The notes beneath the pieces were generated by a model. It was not told the DNA's origin. It saw only the letters and a program-made list of their open reading frames with translations, and did no database searches. The translations under genes and the position numbers were made by a program. Positions 1 through 8,511 of a stretch of DNA of 64,000 nucleotides are shown one piece after another; the stretch's first letter is position 1, and every line of letters begins with the position of its first letter. Origin of the DNA: Roseibium album (GTDB taxonomy: Bacteria > Pseudomonadota > Alphaproteobacteria > Rhizobiales > Stappiaceae); the NCBI GenBank assembly GCA_001404055.1, contig CXTY01000007.1, positions 58 to 64,057 on the forward strand. The letters are read 5' to 3'.

Positions 1-170
1 TCAACTGAAGGACGACCGGTTGAACTATAATACGGAGCCAGATGTTTGCGAAGGTCGGACAGATCAACAAACCGGTCAATCGACCGCAGTAGATGGTCAT
101 TCGGGACATGATCATCAATCGAGAATTCGTAGAACAGCGCGCTTTGCGCTTCCTGCTTCGGACCCATCAT
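1..170 (-). CDS. IS transposase, N-terminal fragment cut by window edge
   Basis: The minus strand from 170 to the window start reads an uninterrupted 56 codons beginning MMGPKQEAQSALFYEFSIDD and continuing through a DHLLRSIDRFVDL segment and TGRPS. This is the characteristic N-terminus of IS1182/IS5-type DDE transposases (DUF772-like region). GGAG lies nine bases before the ATG. The rest of the gene lies beyond the left edge, so I cannot say whether the element is complete. The catalytic domain is not visible. Family assignment is from memory of these proteins; a homology search would settle the exact IS. Confidence 0.8.
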   Translation of the reverse strand, partial: MMGPKQEAQSALFYEFSIDDHVPNDHLLRSIDRFVDLSDLRKHLAPYYSSTGRPSV

Positions 171-245
171 CGCCCATATCTCCCAAATCAATAAGGAGAG
201 TGAATCAGCGTTCGGCACTCAAAACAACAGGAGTTTTTCAACGGA
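1..245. mobile_element. Right-hand end of an insertion sequence (approximate)
   Basis: The transposase start at 170 is followed by about 75 bases and then a GAGTTTTTCAAC motif near 231-243 that commonly sits at the ends of IS1182-like elements. I take this as the approximate element end. The other terminus, and therefore the inverted repeat and target duplication, lie outside the window, so the boundary is an inference. Confidence 0.45.
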
Positions 246-347
246 ATAGGCCCAAAGCGGTCATTGAGCTGCGTTTCGTGGGATGTCCGATTTGCGTTTC
301 CACGAGGTGCCGTTACGCAGACAGCAAGCGCTTTCGGTAGGCAGTCT

Positions 348-374
348 TAATCGTACTAATCGTACTAATCGTAC
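348..374. repeat. Three tandem copies of TAATCGTAC
   Basis: Three perfect head-to-tail copies of the 9-mer TAATCGTAC occupy 348-356, 357-365 and 366-374, five bases beyond the stop codon of the outer-membrane protein gene. The unit is a multiple of three, so copy number would not change a reading frame. It may reflect replication slippage next to the IS end; no function is implied. Confidence 0.9.
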
Positions 375-379
375 TGATT

Positions 380-1210
380 CTAGAACCGCGCCACGATACC
401 CAAAAGTGGTCCATGCGTAAGCGCGTCGTATGCGAAACGGCCGGTGCCAGTTTTGCCGTTGTCGTAATCGACTGACAAGACCTTGTATTGGAATTGGGTC
501 GACCAGATATCGTTGAAGTGATACCCAACACCGGCTTGAAGGTTCCATGAGAAGTCAGACCCTGCACCGAACCCACCAATATCTCCACGACCGTTGATGG
601 TCCACTTGTCGGCAAACCTGTGCACAGCCCTTACACCGATAACTGGGTCTAGCCACTCGGCCCCGCTGGAGATGTTGAAATCTCCCGCAACAGTTCCGGT
701 TGCATTAAGATCAAGACCGATATCCCAATAGCGGCCGCCGGCGTAGACATCGATCTTGGTCTTGTTTGTTGAATGAGCTCTATAATAGAGCATCGTCTCC
801 AAAATGAGTTGGCTTCCACCAACTCGAACTCTGCCACCAGTTCCGGGTGTGTCGGTGGCTGTTCCAAGATTCATATAAGCGACATCCAGCATGGCACCAA
901 ACTTGTGCTGATAGAGCGCTTCGGCCCGTCCCATAAATCCGAAGCGGATGTTCTCCAGGATGTCGCTGGTTCCAACATCAATGTCTGTGCTTGGAAGGCG
1001 ACCCACCTGTGTGCTGCCAGTAATGTTGGCCGCAATAAAATAGGGGGCGATTACGAATTCCCAGGCTCGGTTTATCCGGTCGTTCACTGGAGCAACTTCA
1101 GCCGAAGAGCCGTTCGGCAGATCGGCCGCAAGTCCAGTTCCGGCTATCGCGAACCATGAGATCGTGGCAAATAGGCTGTAAAAGCTGCGAGATTTCAGAT
1201 TGGGTGTCAT
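380..1210 (-). CDS. Outer-membrane beta-barrel protein
   Basis: A 276-residue exported protein. Residues 1-28 form a Sec signal peptide (charged start, hydrophobic core, cleavage near GTGLAA). The mature part alternates polar and aromatic residues in beta-strand style and ends in Ala-Arg-Phe, the terminal aromatic expected for BAM-inserted barrels. The strands around 'WEFVIAPYF' and 'YAGGRYWDIGLDL' resemble the porin-like OMP_b-brl family of alphaproteobacteria. It lies downstream of and co-directional with the sulfatase, 165 bases away, so it may help bring in that enzyme's substrate or export product; that link is inference. No specific ligand can be read from the sequence. Confidence 0.75.
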   Translation of the reverse strand: MTPNLKSRSFYSLFATISWFAIAGTGLAADLPNGSSAEVAPVNDRINRAWEFVIAPYFIAANITGSTQVGRLPSTDIDVGTSDILENIRFGFMGRAEALYQHKFGAMLDVAYMNLGTATDTPGTGGRVRVGGSQLILETMLYYRAHSTNKTKIDVYAGGRYWDIGLDLNATGTVAGDFNISSGAEWLDPVIGVRAVHRFADKWTINGRGDIGGFGAGSDFSWNLQAGVGYHFNDIWSTQFQYKVLSVDYDNGKTGTGRFAYDALTHGPLLGIVARF

Positions 1211-1375
1211 TCTGGACTGCCTCTAGTTTCAGCCATGGTGTGATTGGTTTTTGACAACGTTTGGTTCGGTCAGGAACGCCTGGACCGCTTTCTGTGTTTC
1301 GAGTCGAAAGTAGTCGATCTCTCACAGGGCAAGCAGGTTGCAAGCGGTCCTTCAGATATGATTTGTCGCTTGAGC

Positions 1376-3061
1376 CTAATTTCGACTGAAGAACAATTCC
1401 CGCGCCTTGATCGACTCTGGTCGCAAGTTATCGATACCCTCGTAAGGAACATCAGTCCCCAACGGCAGGTGCGGATATTCTGCGATTTTCTTCTGGTGGC
1501 GTTTTACCATGTCCTGAAACGACGCCGACGACCAAAGGGAGTTTTCGACGAACGGGAACATCTCACGTGGGTCTCTCAGAAGGTTGTAAACCCCCGCCGT
1601 GGCAGCAGTCCCTCCCGGCGCAGGAAGGTGAAATTTGAATTCCTGCTTCACCACCGAACGAAGGACTGGGCCTTCGTATATGTAGACATAATCTCTCCGT
1701 CCGTTACCGTCGCCCTCCAGCAAAAGTGCGGTTTGGTCGATGCCGTCAATTATACGGTCGCGTGGAATGAACTCGGTTCCCCCACCGATACGGGCAAAGG
1801 TCGTAAACAGGTCGGAGACGTGAACAATGTCTCCTATCCGAGTACCGGGCTTTATCGCATCCGGCCAGCGGACATAGGCATCGACCCGCACGCCTCCTTC
1901 AAGATGTTGTGTCTTGCCGCCGCGATAGATGAGTTGGGAGAAGCCGGATTTACCTTCAAAATGATACATAAGGCCGTTGTCCGACATCAGAACTACGATT
2001 GTATTCCCGCCAATTCCGAGCTCATCGACCTTGTCGAACACCTCGCCAAGAAATCTATCCAGAACTTGAAGCTTTTCGGCCTGGAAACCTCCATTGCGCG
2101 AGATGTATTCACCGTCCTGAACGAAGTTGACCGGCCAAAGCGGCCAATACTGAAGGAAGAATGGCTCGTCTTCTGACGCAAGGCGATTCAACTCTTCAAG
2201 GGTTTGCCTTTGATAACGCTCGTTCATCTCGACGTAGTGTGACTGGGTCCACTCTTCTCCCGGCTTGAGATCGATTTCATGGGCAGTCCCGCCGGCTTCT
2301 GCTTCCAACCCCGTGACAAGTCCGAAGGGTTTGAAGAAGGCGTCGATCACATACCTCGGGGACTGGCCTGACGGATGCCATCCGACCAGATTGCCGGACG
2401 CCGCGCCTTCTGGTGTCATCAAGCCCAACTGCACTTGCTGATGAACCGGAAATGCGGCTCTGTCGAACCCTTGATTGTGCGGAAACGCTTCGTTGATGTC
2501 GCCTTGGTGCCACTTCCCAACATGGCTGGTGTTGTAACCGGATTTTTTCAAAACTTCGGCAATTGTGACTTCGGTTGCATCCAAACCCTCGCCGACAATC
2601 ACCCCCTTGACATCTGTCACACCGGCTCTGACTGGTAGGCGGCCCGTCAGCATCGCCGTTCGAGTAGGCGTGCAAGAGACTTCAGTATACATTCGGGTTA
2701 ATGCTGCACCCTCGGCCGCAAACTGATTTATGCTTGGCGTGGCAATGCCCGACACATCATTCATGATGGGTATTCCCATCTGCCCGAAACTTACGTCATC
2801 GATCAGAATATAGAAGATGTTCGGTGGTTTTCCGCCGTTCGCTTCTCGAAGCGCTCGCAGGCGCTGGTCCACGCTTTCGTCTTGTTCTGTCCACGCGTTT
2901 TCGTGCTGGGCGAAAAGTATGTCGTACTCCGCGTCGTGGACGATGGGAGCAGGTTGAGCGGTTGCACCGGTTGCTGCGCCAAGTGATGCCAAAACCAAGA
3001 AAACAACGAAGTTTGGAATATTGTTCACGAAAAATACCTTTGCCCTTCTGATGCATGCCAA
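1376..3061 (-). CDS. Exported arylsulfatase family protein
   Basis: Sulfatase-family (alkaline-phosphatase superfamily) hydrolase of about 561 residues, predicted to cleave sulfate esters in the periplasm. The Cys130-x-Pro-x-Arg134 signature (SCTPTRTAMLTGR) is where formylglycine is made. The metal-binding DD pair is at 88-89, 'GKWH' near 185 and 'MSDNG' near 365 follow in family order. An N-terminal hydrophobic segment ending near AQPAP is a likely signal peptide. The frame opens at a TTG (3061); a GTG at 3028 preceded by AAGG at nine bases is a good alternative start. A divergent AraC regulator sits 119 bases away and probably controls it. No formylglycine-generating enzyme or anSME gene is in the window. 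Confidence 0.88.
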   Translation of the reverse strand: MACIRRAKVFFVNNIPNFVVFLVLASLGAATGATAQPAPIVHDAEYDILFAQHENAWTEQDESVDQRLRALREANGGKPPNIFYILIDDVSFGQMGIPIMNDVSGIATPSINQFAAEGAALTRMYTEVSCTPTRTAMLTGRLPVRAGVTDVKGVIVGEGLDATEVTIAEVLKKSGYNTSHVGKWHQGDINEAFPHNQGFDRAAFPVHQQVQLGLMTPEGAASGNLVGWHPSGQSPRYVIDAFFKPFGLVTGLEAEAGGTAHEIDLKPGEEWTQSHYVEMNERYQRQTLEELNRLASEDEPFFLQYWPLWPVNFVQDGEYISRNGGFQAEKLQVLDRFLGEVFDKVDELGIGGNTIVVLMSDNGLMYHFEGKSGFSQLIYRGGKTQHLEGGVRVDAYVRWPDAIKPGTRIGDIVHVSDLFTTFARIGGGTEFIPRDRIIDGIDQTALLLEGDGNGRRDYVYIYEGPVLRSVVKQEFKFHLPAPGGTAATAGVYNLLRDPREMFPFVENSLWSSASFQDMVKRHQKKIAEYPHLPLGTDVPYEGIDNLRPESIKARELFFSRN

Positions 3062-3064
3062 AAG

Positions 3065-3097
3065 ATTGGGCTTGAACAGCTGTTGGCTCAGCCCAAT
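3065..3097. promoter_or_regulatory. Inverted repeat between sulfatase and AraC genes
   Basis: ATTGGGCT (3065-3072) is repeated exactly inverted as AGCCCAAT (3090-3097), and the spacer holds the self-complementary AACAGCTGTT. It lies directly in front of the sulfatase reading frame and about 85 bases before the AraC gene. It could be an AraC-type operator or a 5' UTR hairpin on the sulfatase transcript. Confidence 0.45.
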
Positions 3098-3180
3098 GAC
3101 GATTGTAAAGTTTCCCGGCTACAGGTAGTCACTCAAAGCGCTGAAATGCTGCTGGGGATTGTTGGTGACGTTAAGGGCTT

Positions 3181-4143
3181 ATGTCGATGCACAACATCAA
3201 AAATTCGTCAAAACCAGATCACGATGAAGGGGCGGTGACACGGCTCACGCTGTTTCATCCCAATCAGCTCTCAAAAATGTCGCCTTGGCAATTGGATTTC
3301 CGCCAAATGGAACGCGGAAACATGAATACACACGCCAACATCCGCCCCGGCGATCTTGTTACGCTTCTTGAAATGAAGATGTCGCACGGTGTCCACCAGG
3401 TTGGTGCGTCTCCAAAAAACACCATCAATTTCGGCATACCGTATTCACACCTTCCCTATAAATGGCGCGGCAGTAGCATCGAAAGTCGTTCAGTCGTCTG
3501 TTTTGGAGTTGGCGCGGAATTTGATGCCTATTGTGCTGGCGCTTTCAATGCTTTCACATTGTCCGTTTCGGAACCTGGTTTTGAGCTTTTGAGCTACGAT
3601 CTAGGATTGCCGAGCGCAATAATAAACAGGCTTCGCGAACCCGCGGTGCTGGTTGGCCATTGCAATACAAGTGAAATGCATCGCATAGGGAACAGTGTTC
3701 TTAGGTATCTTCAAGATCATTCTCTGCCATTTGACATCCCGGAGCAGGAAGACTTGATTCTTCACCTTGTTGCGGCCATTCAAGCAGATGGTGAACTCAT
3801 AGGTAACGGCAGCGAGAAGTTGCGTTCAAAGGCGTTTGAGCGCGCCTTAAAGTTAATGCTTTCACATATCCATGAGAATTTGCGTGTCAGCGTTCTGTGT
3901 CGAGAGGTCGGTGTTTCCTGGTCAACTCTGGATCGGGCTTTTAAAGAACGTTTTGGTTTTGGCCCAAAATCCTACTTACTTCGGCTTCGGCTCGACCTGG
4001 TTCGCGAATCTCTTTGCAACAGCCCGCGCGAAATACCGATTGCCGATACGGCGAACATGTTCGGCTTCTGGCACATGGGGCAGTTCGCCAAGGACTATCG
4101 CGCCATGTTCGGAGAACTCCCTCGCGAAACATCTCGAGCCTAG
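3181..4143 (+). CDS. AraC family transcriptional regulator
   Basis: A 320-residue regulator. The last ~100 residues carry the two helix-turn-helix units of AraC/XylS proteins ('LRVSVLCREVGVSWSTLDRAFKERFGFGPKSYL' region, then 'IADTANMFGFWHMGQFAKDYRAMFGELP'). The N-terminal ~210 residues are an unassigned sensing domain like those in AraC proteins beside sulfatase and porin genes. AAGGG precedes the ATG at a short spacing. It is divergent from the sulfatase gene, the usual arrangement for an activator of its neighbour. The inducer is unknown; a sulfated compound is a guess from context. Confidence 0.88.
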   Translation: MSMHNIKNSSKPDHDEGAVTRLTLFHPNQLSKMSPWQLDFRQMERGNMNTHANIRPGDLVTLLEMKMSHGVHQVGASPKNTINFGIPYSHLPYKWRGSSIESRSVVCFGVGAEFDAYCAGAFNAFTLSVSEPGFELLSYDLGLPSAIINRLREPAVLVGHCNTSEMHRIGNSVLRYLQDHSLPFDIPEQEDLILHLVAAIQADGELIGNGSEKLRSKAFERALKLMLSHIHENLRVSVLCREVGVSWSTLDRAFKERFGFGPKSYLLRLRLDLVRESLCNSPREIPIADTANMFGFWHMGQFAKDYRAMFGELPRETSRA

Positions 4144-4502
4144 CCCTCGGAGCTTTATGCTGCTTGAATAACTGCAATCTTCCAAGGAGCCGCCATTTGT
4201 GTTTCCTTCAGCGAATGTTCGCTTCCCGCCCGAGTATCGAGTTCAGCGCACCGCGCCGAAGATCTTGGACGGGCTCTTTTCGGGCATTCGCCGCACCTGT
4301 TCCGAAGTTCGTCTCCAGGCCGGAAATTACACGCGGCCCGCGCAACGTGGATGTCAGCTAAGCCAATCAATGGGCAAAACCGACAGTCCGCTCATGGGCC
4401 CAATGCGATCATTCATTGGCAGAAATTGAAGGCCCTGCGTCACGCTTCACCTTGAATTCGAAGCAGAGACCATTCAACGGAAAACCATCTAGTCACGAAA
4501 TA
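4144..4502. other. 359-base interval with no recognisable gene
   Basis: Between the convergent AraC and DUF1826 genes I find only short frames with no family resemblance, no obvious terminator with a T-run, and no repeat. It may be decayed coding DNA, but I cannot assign a parent gene. Confidence 0.5.
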
Positions 4503-5129
4503 TCACGCTACCGGGTCGATCACCAGAAGCAACCGGGCACCGGAAGTTGCCGACATGGGCGGTGAACGATGCAGCAGGCCGGTTTGTTCGCTATCGGGCC
4601 AGGCCCGGCCACGGAACAGGGCAACCGCACCGGTGGCGACTTTTCGGATATGGCTAGGATCGGCTTTAGCGCCTGCTGGAACATATTCAGTCCCCGGGCC
4701 TCGGTAACTGCACAAAAGCCGTGCCTGAACGTTGTCCGTGTGAAACTTTGGACACATCACCTCGTCCGATACATCCAGCCGGACCTTTATGTGATCGGTC
4801 TTCAGTGTCTTGGCCATCATCAATGCAAGGGCGCCAATGTCCCCCGCAAGCATGTCCTGCTCGCGGCCTACAGGTGTCCCGGCTGTCTCGCAAGCCGCGA
4901 TAACGGCTGTCTCGGCCAGATGCACCGGCACGACAGCATTCAATTCCGGAAGCTGGTGCACCGGCAGCCTATCTATCCAGGTTTGGAATTCGGGCTCCGG
5001 CGACCGCGTCCAGATGGATGCGGCGACGGATGGCAAATGAATGTCGTCGAGAATGTCGGGATCCCGGGCCATGAGGACGTCACGGGCCACAGGCCGCCTT
5101 GCTTCAAAGCTCGTTTCGACCAGGTTCAT
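4503..5129 (-). CDS. DUF1826 family protein
   Basis: A 208-residue protein recognised as DUF1826 by its '[20 protein letters not shown]' core and the C-terminal 'LHRSPP......ARLLLVIDP' segment. The conserved His/Asp/Arg spacing suggests a metal-binding fold, but the biochemical function is not established. Its ATG overlaps the TGA of the upstream zinc GTPase by four bases (ATGA), so the two are translationally coupled and co-transcribed. DUF1826 genes typically neighbour COG0523 zinc GTPases, and the Zur-like box upstream of the pair suggests expression in zinc starvation. Confidence 0.82.
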   Translation of the reverse strand: MNLVETSFEARRPVARDVLMARDPDILDDIHLPSVAASIWTRSPEPEFQTWIDRLPVHQLPELNAVVPVHLAETAVIAACETAGTPVGREQDMLAGDIGALALMMAKTLKTDHIKVRLDVSDEVMCPKFHTDNVQARLLCSYRGPGTEYVPAGAKADPSHIRKVATGAVALFRGRAWPDSEQTGLLHRSPPMSATSGARLLLVIDPVA

Positions 5130-6340
5130 GCAGCTGCCTCCGCACGGCGGAACGGAGGGAACGGGTCAGCCAGATCGGCAAAGACGGTCAAATCGTCCCC
5201 CTGTTCTTTCGGAATAAGGCAGGCATCAAGTCGGCATTTCAGAAGTGGCCAGTCAATACCAGCGCCAATGAAGACGATCTCCTGACGACGGTCACCGAAG
5301 GGTTCCGCCCAGTTTGAGCGGGCATACGCGTGGGCACGCTCATCATCCGGCCATTGTCGTGACGGTACTGATGCCCACCAGGTTCCAAGGGGGGTGATGC
5401 TGGAAAGGGCACCTGCAAGCGAGTACTCAATCACGAAGTCCGGCCGGCTGCCGACCCAGAAATGCCCCTTTGCGCGAATAACGCCCGGAAGCGTGCCGTT
5501 CAGCAGTTCATGGATCTTTTCCGGATCAAAAGGCCGCCGCGCGCGGTAAACGAAGGATCCGACACCGTATTCTTCCGTTTCCGGCACATGATCGGCGAAG
5601 CCATAAAGTTCCTTGGCCCACATTGGATGTTCGTGAGCCTTTTCGAAATTGAACAGGCCGGTGTTCAGGATCTCCGAAGGCGCAACCGTGCTGTAATCGG
5701 TTTCCAGGATCTTTGCATCGGCATTCAAGCTGCGGATGATTTTACGGGCAGCGTCCACCTGATCAGATGTCGCGGCACTGACCTTGTTCAGGACAATGAC
5801 ATCCGCAAACTCCATCTGGTCGGTCAGGAGATGAACCAGTGTGCGTTCGTCCTCTTCGCCAAGAACCTCGCCCCTGTCGTGCAGGAAGTCGTGACTGGAA
5901 TAGTCCTTCAGAAGATTAACCGCATCGACGACGGTAACCATTGTGTCAAGCCTGGAGACATCCGACAGGCTCGCGCCCACTTCGTCCCGAAATTCGAACG
6001 TCGTGGCAATCGGCAAGGGCTCCGAAATACCGGTCGATTCAATCAGCAGGTAGTCATAGGCCCCGTGTTCCCCAAGGCGCCTAACTTCCTGCAAGAGGTC
6101 GTCACGCAGGGTACAGCAGATGCAGCCATTCGACATTTCAACCAGGGTCTCGTCGGTTTTGCTGAGTTCCGCCCCACCAGCCCGGACCAGATCGGCATCG
6201 ATGTTGACTTCCGACATGTCATTGACAATGACGGCGACCCTGAGACCCTCCCTGTTGTTCAGGACCCTGTTGAGCAAGGTGGTTTTGCCGGCACCCAGAA
6301 ACCCAGACAGAACCGTTACCGGCAAGCGTGAATCGCGCAT
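5126..6340 (-). CDS. zigA: COG0523 zinc metallochaperone GTPase (ZigA type)
   Basis: A 404-residue SIMIBI GTPase of the CobW/COG0523 family, predicted to deliver zinc to client proteins under zinc limitation. Walker A is GFLGAGKT at residues 13-20, the family metal motif C-x-C-C (CICC) is at 73-76, 'ESTGISEP' follows near 101, and 'LNKVS' supplies the guanine-recognition motif. The C-terminal CobW_C domain runs from about residue 250. It is first in a two-gene operon with DUF1826. A near-perfect Zur palindrome ends about 20 bases upstream of the ATG. CobW or nitrile-hydratase activator roles are unlikely because no cobalamin or nitrile hydratase genes are nearby. Confidence 0.88.
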   Translation of the reverse strand: MRDSRLPVTVLSGFLGAGKTTLLNRVLNNREGLRVAVIVNDMSEVNIDADLVRAGGAELSKTDETLVEMSNGCICCTLRDDLLQEVRRLGEHGAYDYLLIESTGISEPLPIATTFEFRDEVGASLSDVSRLDTMVTVVDAVNLLKDYSSHDFLHDRGEVLGEEDERTLVHLLTDQMEFADVIVLNKVSAATSDQVDAARKIIRSLNADAKILETDYSTVAPSEILNTGLFNFEKAHEHPMWAKELYGFADHVPETEEYGVGSFVYRARRPFDPEKIHELLNGTLPGVIRAKGHFWVGSRPDFVIEYSLAGALSSITPLGTWWASVPSRQWPDDERAHAYARSNWAEPFGDRRQEIVFIGAGIDWPLLKCRLDACLIPKEQGDDLTVFADLADPFPPFRRAEAAA

Positions 6341-6532
6341 TTCAATCCCCTCTTCATTTGTAATGTTATTACATTACGAAATCTCTATCGCAAATCCAGC
6401 CAAATTGGCAAGCGACATCTCTGGAGACGGGAAAATGAGAATGTGTATGCGACCGGCATTACGCAATTGAAGAAGCGTGGTTATTCAAAAAATGCCGTCG
6501 GCTATTTGGTTCATAATGAAGGTGAACTCTGA
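6332..6532 (+). other. Start-less open frame, possible gene remnant
   Basis: On the plus strand a frame is open from 6332 to a TGA at 6530-6532 and its last ~50 codons read like natural protein, ending 'GYSKNAVGYLVHNEGEL'. There is no usual start codon at its beginning and it runs through the Zur box. It could be the 3' end of a gene whose front was deleted. I do not recognise the family, and chance is possible. Confidence 0.25.
6360..6377. promoter_or_regulatory. Probable Zur operator
   Basis: GTAATGTTATTACATTAC matches its reverse complement at 16 of 18 positions and fits the GTAATGTTATAACATTAC-like motif of alphaproteobacterial Zur. It sits 20-37 bases upstream of the zigA start, in position to block its promoter when zinc is sufficient. 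Confidence 0.75.
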
Positions 6533-6556
6533 ATCAGTCAGAATGCAGACGCTTGT

Positions 6557-7813
6557 CTAGCAAGGTTCAGCTGCCACAACCCGGTTGCGGCCCTCGTTCT
6601 TGGCCTGGTAGAGCCGTCTGTCCGCCACCTGGAACAGGTCAGAAAGGACCGTGCCGTCTTCCGGTGCGCTTGAGACCCCGATACTGACAGTCACCTTTTC
6701 CGGCAGATAGATCACGCTGAAACGTTCGATGGTCTTTCGCAGCCGGTTGGCCATGGAAGCCGCGGCCTCGGCCGGCATCTTTTCGCAAAGAAGCACGAAC
6801 TCCTCGCCGCCGAAGCGATAGAGATGGTCATCGGATCGCAGGTTTTCCGTCAAGAGTTGCGAAATTGTTGTCAGGACCTTGTCGCCCGCCTGGTGCCCGT
6901 GCCGGTCGTTCACCTGCTTGAAGTGATCGATGTCGATGACCAGCATCGACAATGGCCGCTTGTTCTTCAGGCTGTTTTCGAGAATTTTGGGCGCGTTCTG
7001 ATCATATTGGCGCCTGTGCAACGTACCGGTCAGATGGTCCCGGGTAGACGCCTCAAGCAGTTCCTTGTAGCGCTCGCGATAGGTCAGAACCTGAAACACG
7101 TCCTTGAATGGCCGATTGGTCACCCATTTCTTCTCATCATCAAAGAACTTCAGATAGGCAATAAACAGCCCCGTATAAACAACCGTAGCCACCATCTTTG
7201 CTACCCAGCCACCCAGGAAAACGTGCCAGGGCGCATCTGAGATGTAATGCAGGGCTAGAAAGAATCCTGCCTGATCGAAAGTCAGGACCACGGCTCCGCA
7301 GATCAGGAACCTCAGAACCAGATTGCGTCCGAGCCAGTCACCGATACGTTCATAAAGAACGATAATTGCAATCGCGTCTATGAACAGCAGGATGGTGCCC
7401 CACACCATCAATAAGCCCATCTCGTCCACGAATTCGATGTCGGGAACACGGCCTTCCGTGACGATGATCGTTTCATGGTTTCTGAGGATCATGACCAGGC
7501 CGACAATCAGGAAATTGCCGATGAGAAGGCCATAGATCGGCTGCCGCGCAACAAGCGCATCCTCGCGGATATAGAGCAGCAAGATCATGAGAAGCTTGCC
7601 GGAGAACAACACCGTTGACCCTGGCGAAATGATGCCGAAGGGAAGTTCGATATAGAACACGCTGGCAAGATAGGTTTCCAGAAAATGCATGACGCCCAGC
7701 GCGCACATGAAAACACCAATGCCAATCGCCGCGCGTGCGCGCAGCAGACCCATCATGACGACAAAATAGGCGGCTGCTTGTGAAAACAGGAGAAACGCGT
7801 TGAAGGTAGCCAT
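6557..7813 (-). CDS. Membrane-bound GGDEF diguanylate cyclase
   Basis: A 418-residue protein with about seven hydrophobic segments in residues 1-215, a short linker, and a GGDEF domain in residues ~235-415. The active-site motif reads RFGGEEF, which is a catalytically competent form, so it should make cyclic di-GMP from two GTP. The N-terminal membrane part resembles 7TM-type sensory modules, with no recognised ligand. No RxxD inhibitory site is evident five residues before the motif. It stands alone with its own upstream region of about 220 bases, shared divergently with the DCC gene. Confidence 0.88.
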   Translation of the reverse strand: MATFNAFLLFSQAAAYFVVMMGLLRARAAIGIGVFMCALGVMHFLETYLASVFYIELPFGIISPGSTVLFSGKLLMILLLYIREDALVARQPIYGLLIGNFLIVGLVMILRNHETIIVTEGRVPDIEFVDEMGLLMVWGTILLFIDAIAIIVLYERIGDWLGRNLVLRFLICGAVVLTFDQAGFFLALHYISDAPWHVFLGGWVAKMVATVVYTGLFIAYLKFFDDEKKWVTNRPFKDVFQVLTYRERYKELLEASTRDHLTGTLHRRQYDQNAPKILENSLKNKRPLSMLVIDIDHFKQVNDRHGHQAGDKVLTTISQLLTENLRSDDHLYRFGGEEFVLLCEKMPAEAAASMANRLRKTIERFSVIYLPEKVTVSIGVSSAPEDGTVLSDLFQVADRRLYQAKNEGRNRVVAAEPC

Positions 7814-8070
7814 GGGTTAGTCAGAAACTTTCGGCAGGAAAGAGATGTTATGTATGCATTGATTCTCTTTATGCGCGAAACAGATTGCTGATATTCACGA
7901 CCCCAGAGCGCAAACAAGAAAACCCCAATTGAAGAGTTTTAGTGAAAAGCGGAACACCTGAAAACTACGGGGAACTACGGTACCGCGACGATATGCGGGC
8001 TCGATTGCAGTTTGAATTCGCATTTTGATGCCATCAGATGATGGCTCCCATCGACCAGGGATTGAAATTC

Positions 8071-8511
8071 ATGGTATCTCAAGCCAATTCAGCAGCGTTT
8101 TCTTCCCAATCCCGGCTCCAACAGGGCAACTTGATTGTTTTTGATGACGTCTGTGTCCTGTGCTCAGGCTTTGCGCGCTTCATGGCCAAACACGATAAAT
8201 CCGTTGGCTTCCGCTTTGTCAGTGCTCATTCACCGGCGGGTCGTAAATTCTATCTAAGCAACAGCCTTGATCCCGATTCGATGGACACCAACATCGTGAT
8301 CGTGGATGGCCACCCCCATATCAAGTTGGCCTCTTTTACGGTGGCGATGATGTCCCTTGGCTGGCCCTGGCGGTCGTTCGCTGTCTTGAAATTTCTGCCG
8401 AAGAGGTTCTCCCGTTGGCGCTACGACCGGGTCGCTCAAAATCGATACCGGTTCGGAAGACGATCATGTCCGATTCCATCGGAAGATCTGAAAGGCCGCC
8501 TCATTGGCTGA
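8071..8511 (+). CDS. DCC family thiol-disulfide oxidoreductase-like protein (DUF393)
   Basis: A 146-residue protein with the hallmark D-x-x-C-x-x-C near its start ('FDDVCVLCSGFARFM') and the C-terminal 'DRVAQNRYRFGRRSCPIP' block of the DCC (DUF393) family. It is presumed to be a thioredoxin-fold redox protein, but substrates are unknown. I chose ATG 8071 because AGGGA lies about ten bases upstream; an in-frame ATG at 8038 would add 11 residues without a Shine-Dalgarno site. Its last eight bases overlap the next gene, so the two are coupled. Confidence 0.82.
   Translation: MVSQANSAAFSSQSRLQQGNLIVFDDVCVLCSGFARFMAKHDKSVGFRFVSAHSPAGRKFYLSNSLDPDSMDTNIVIVDGHPHIKLASFTVAMMSLGWPWRSFAVLKFLPKRFSRWRYDRVAQNRYRFGRRSCPIPSEDLKGRLIG

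Noticed and set aside
20..340. Plus-strand open frame of 106 codons at the left edge
   Set aside because: It covers the IS end on the opposite strand of the recognisable transposase frame and has no similarity of its own.
1244..2176. Plus-strand open frame of 310 codons
   Set aside because: It runs antisense through the conserved sulfatase gene and has no family resemblance; it is a shadow of that gene.
5462..6331. Plus-strand open frame of 289 codons
   Set aside because: It lies wholly antisense to the zigA coding sequence with its intact motifs.
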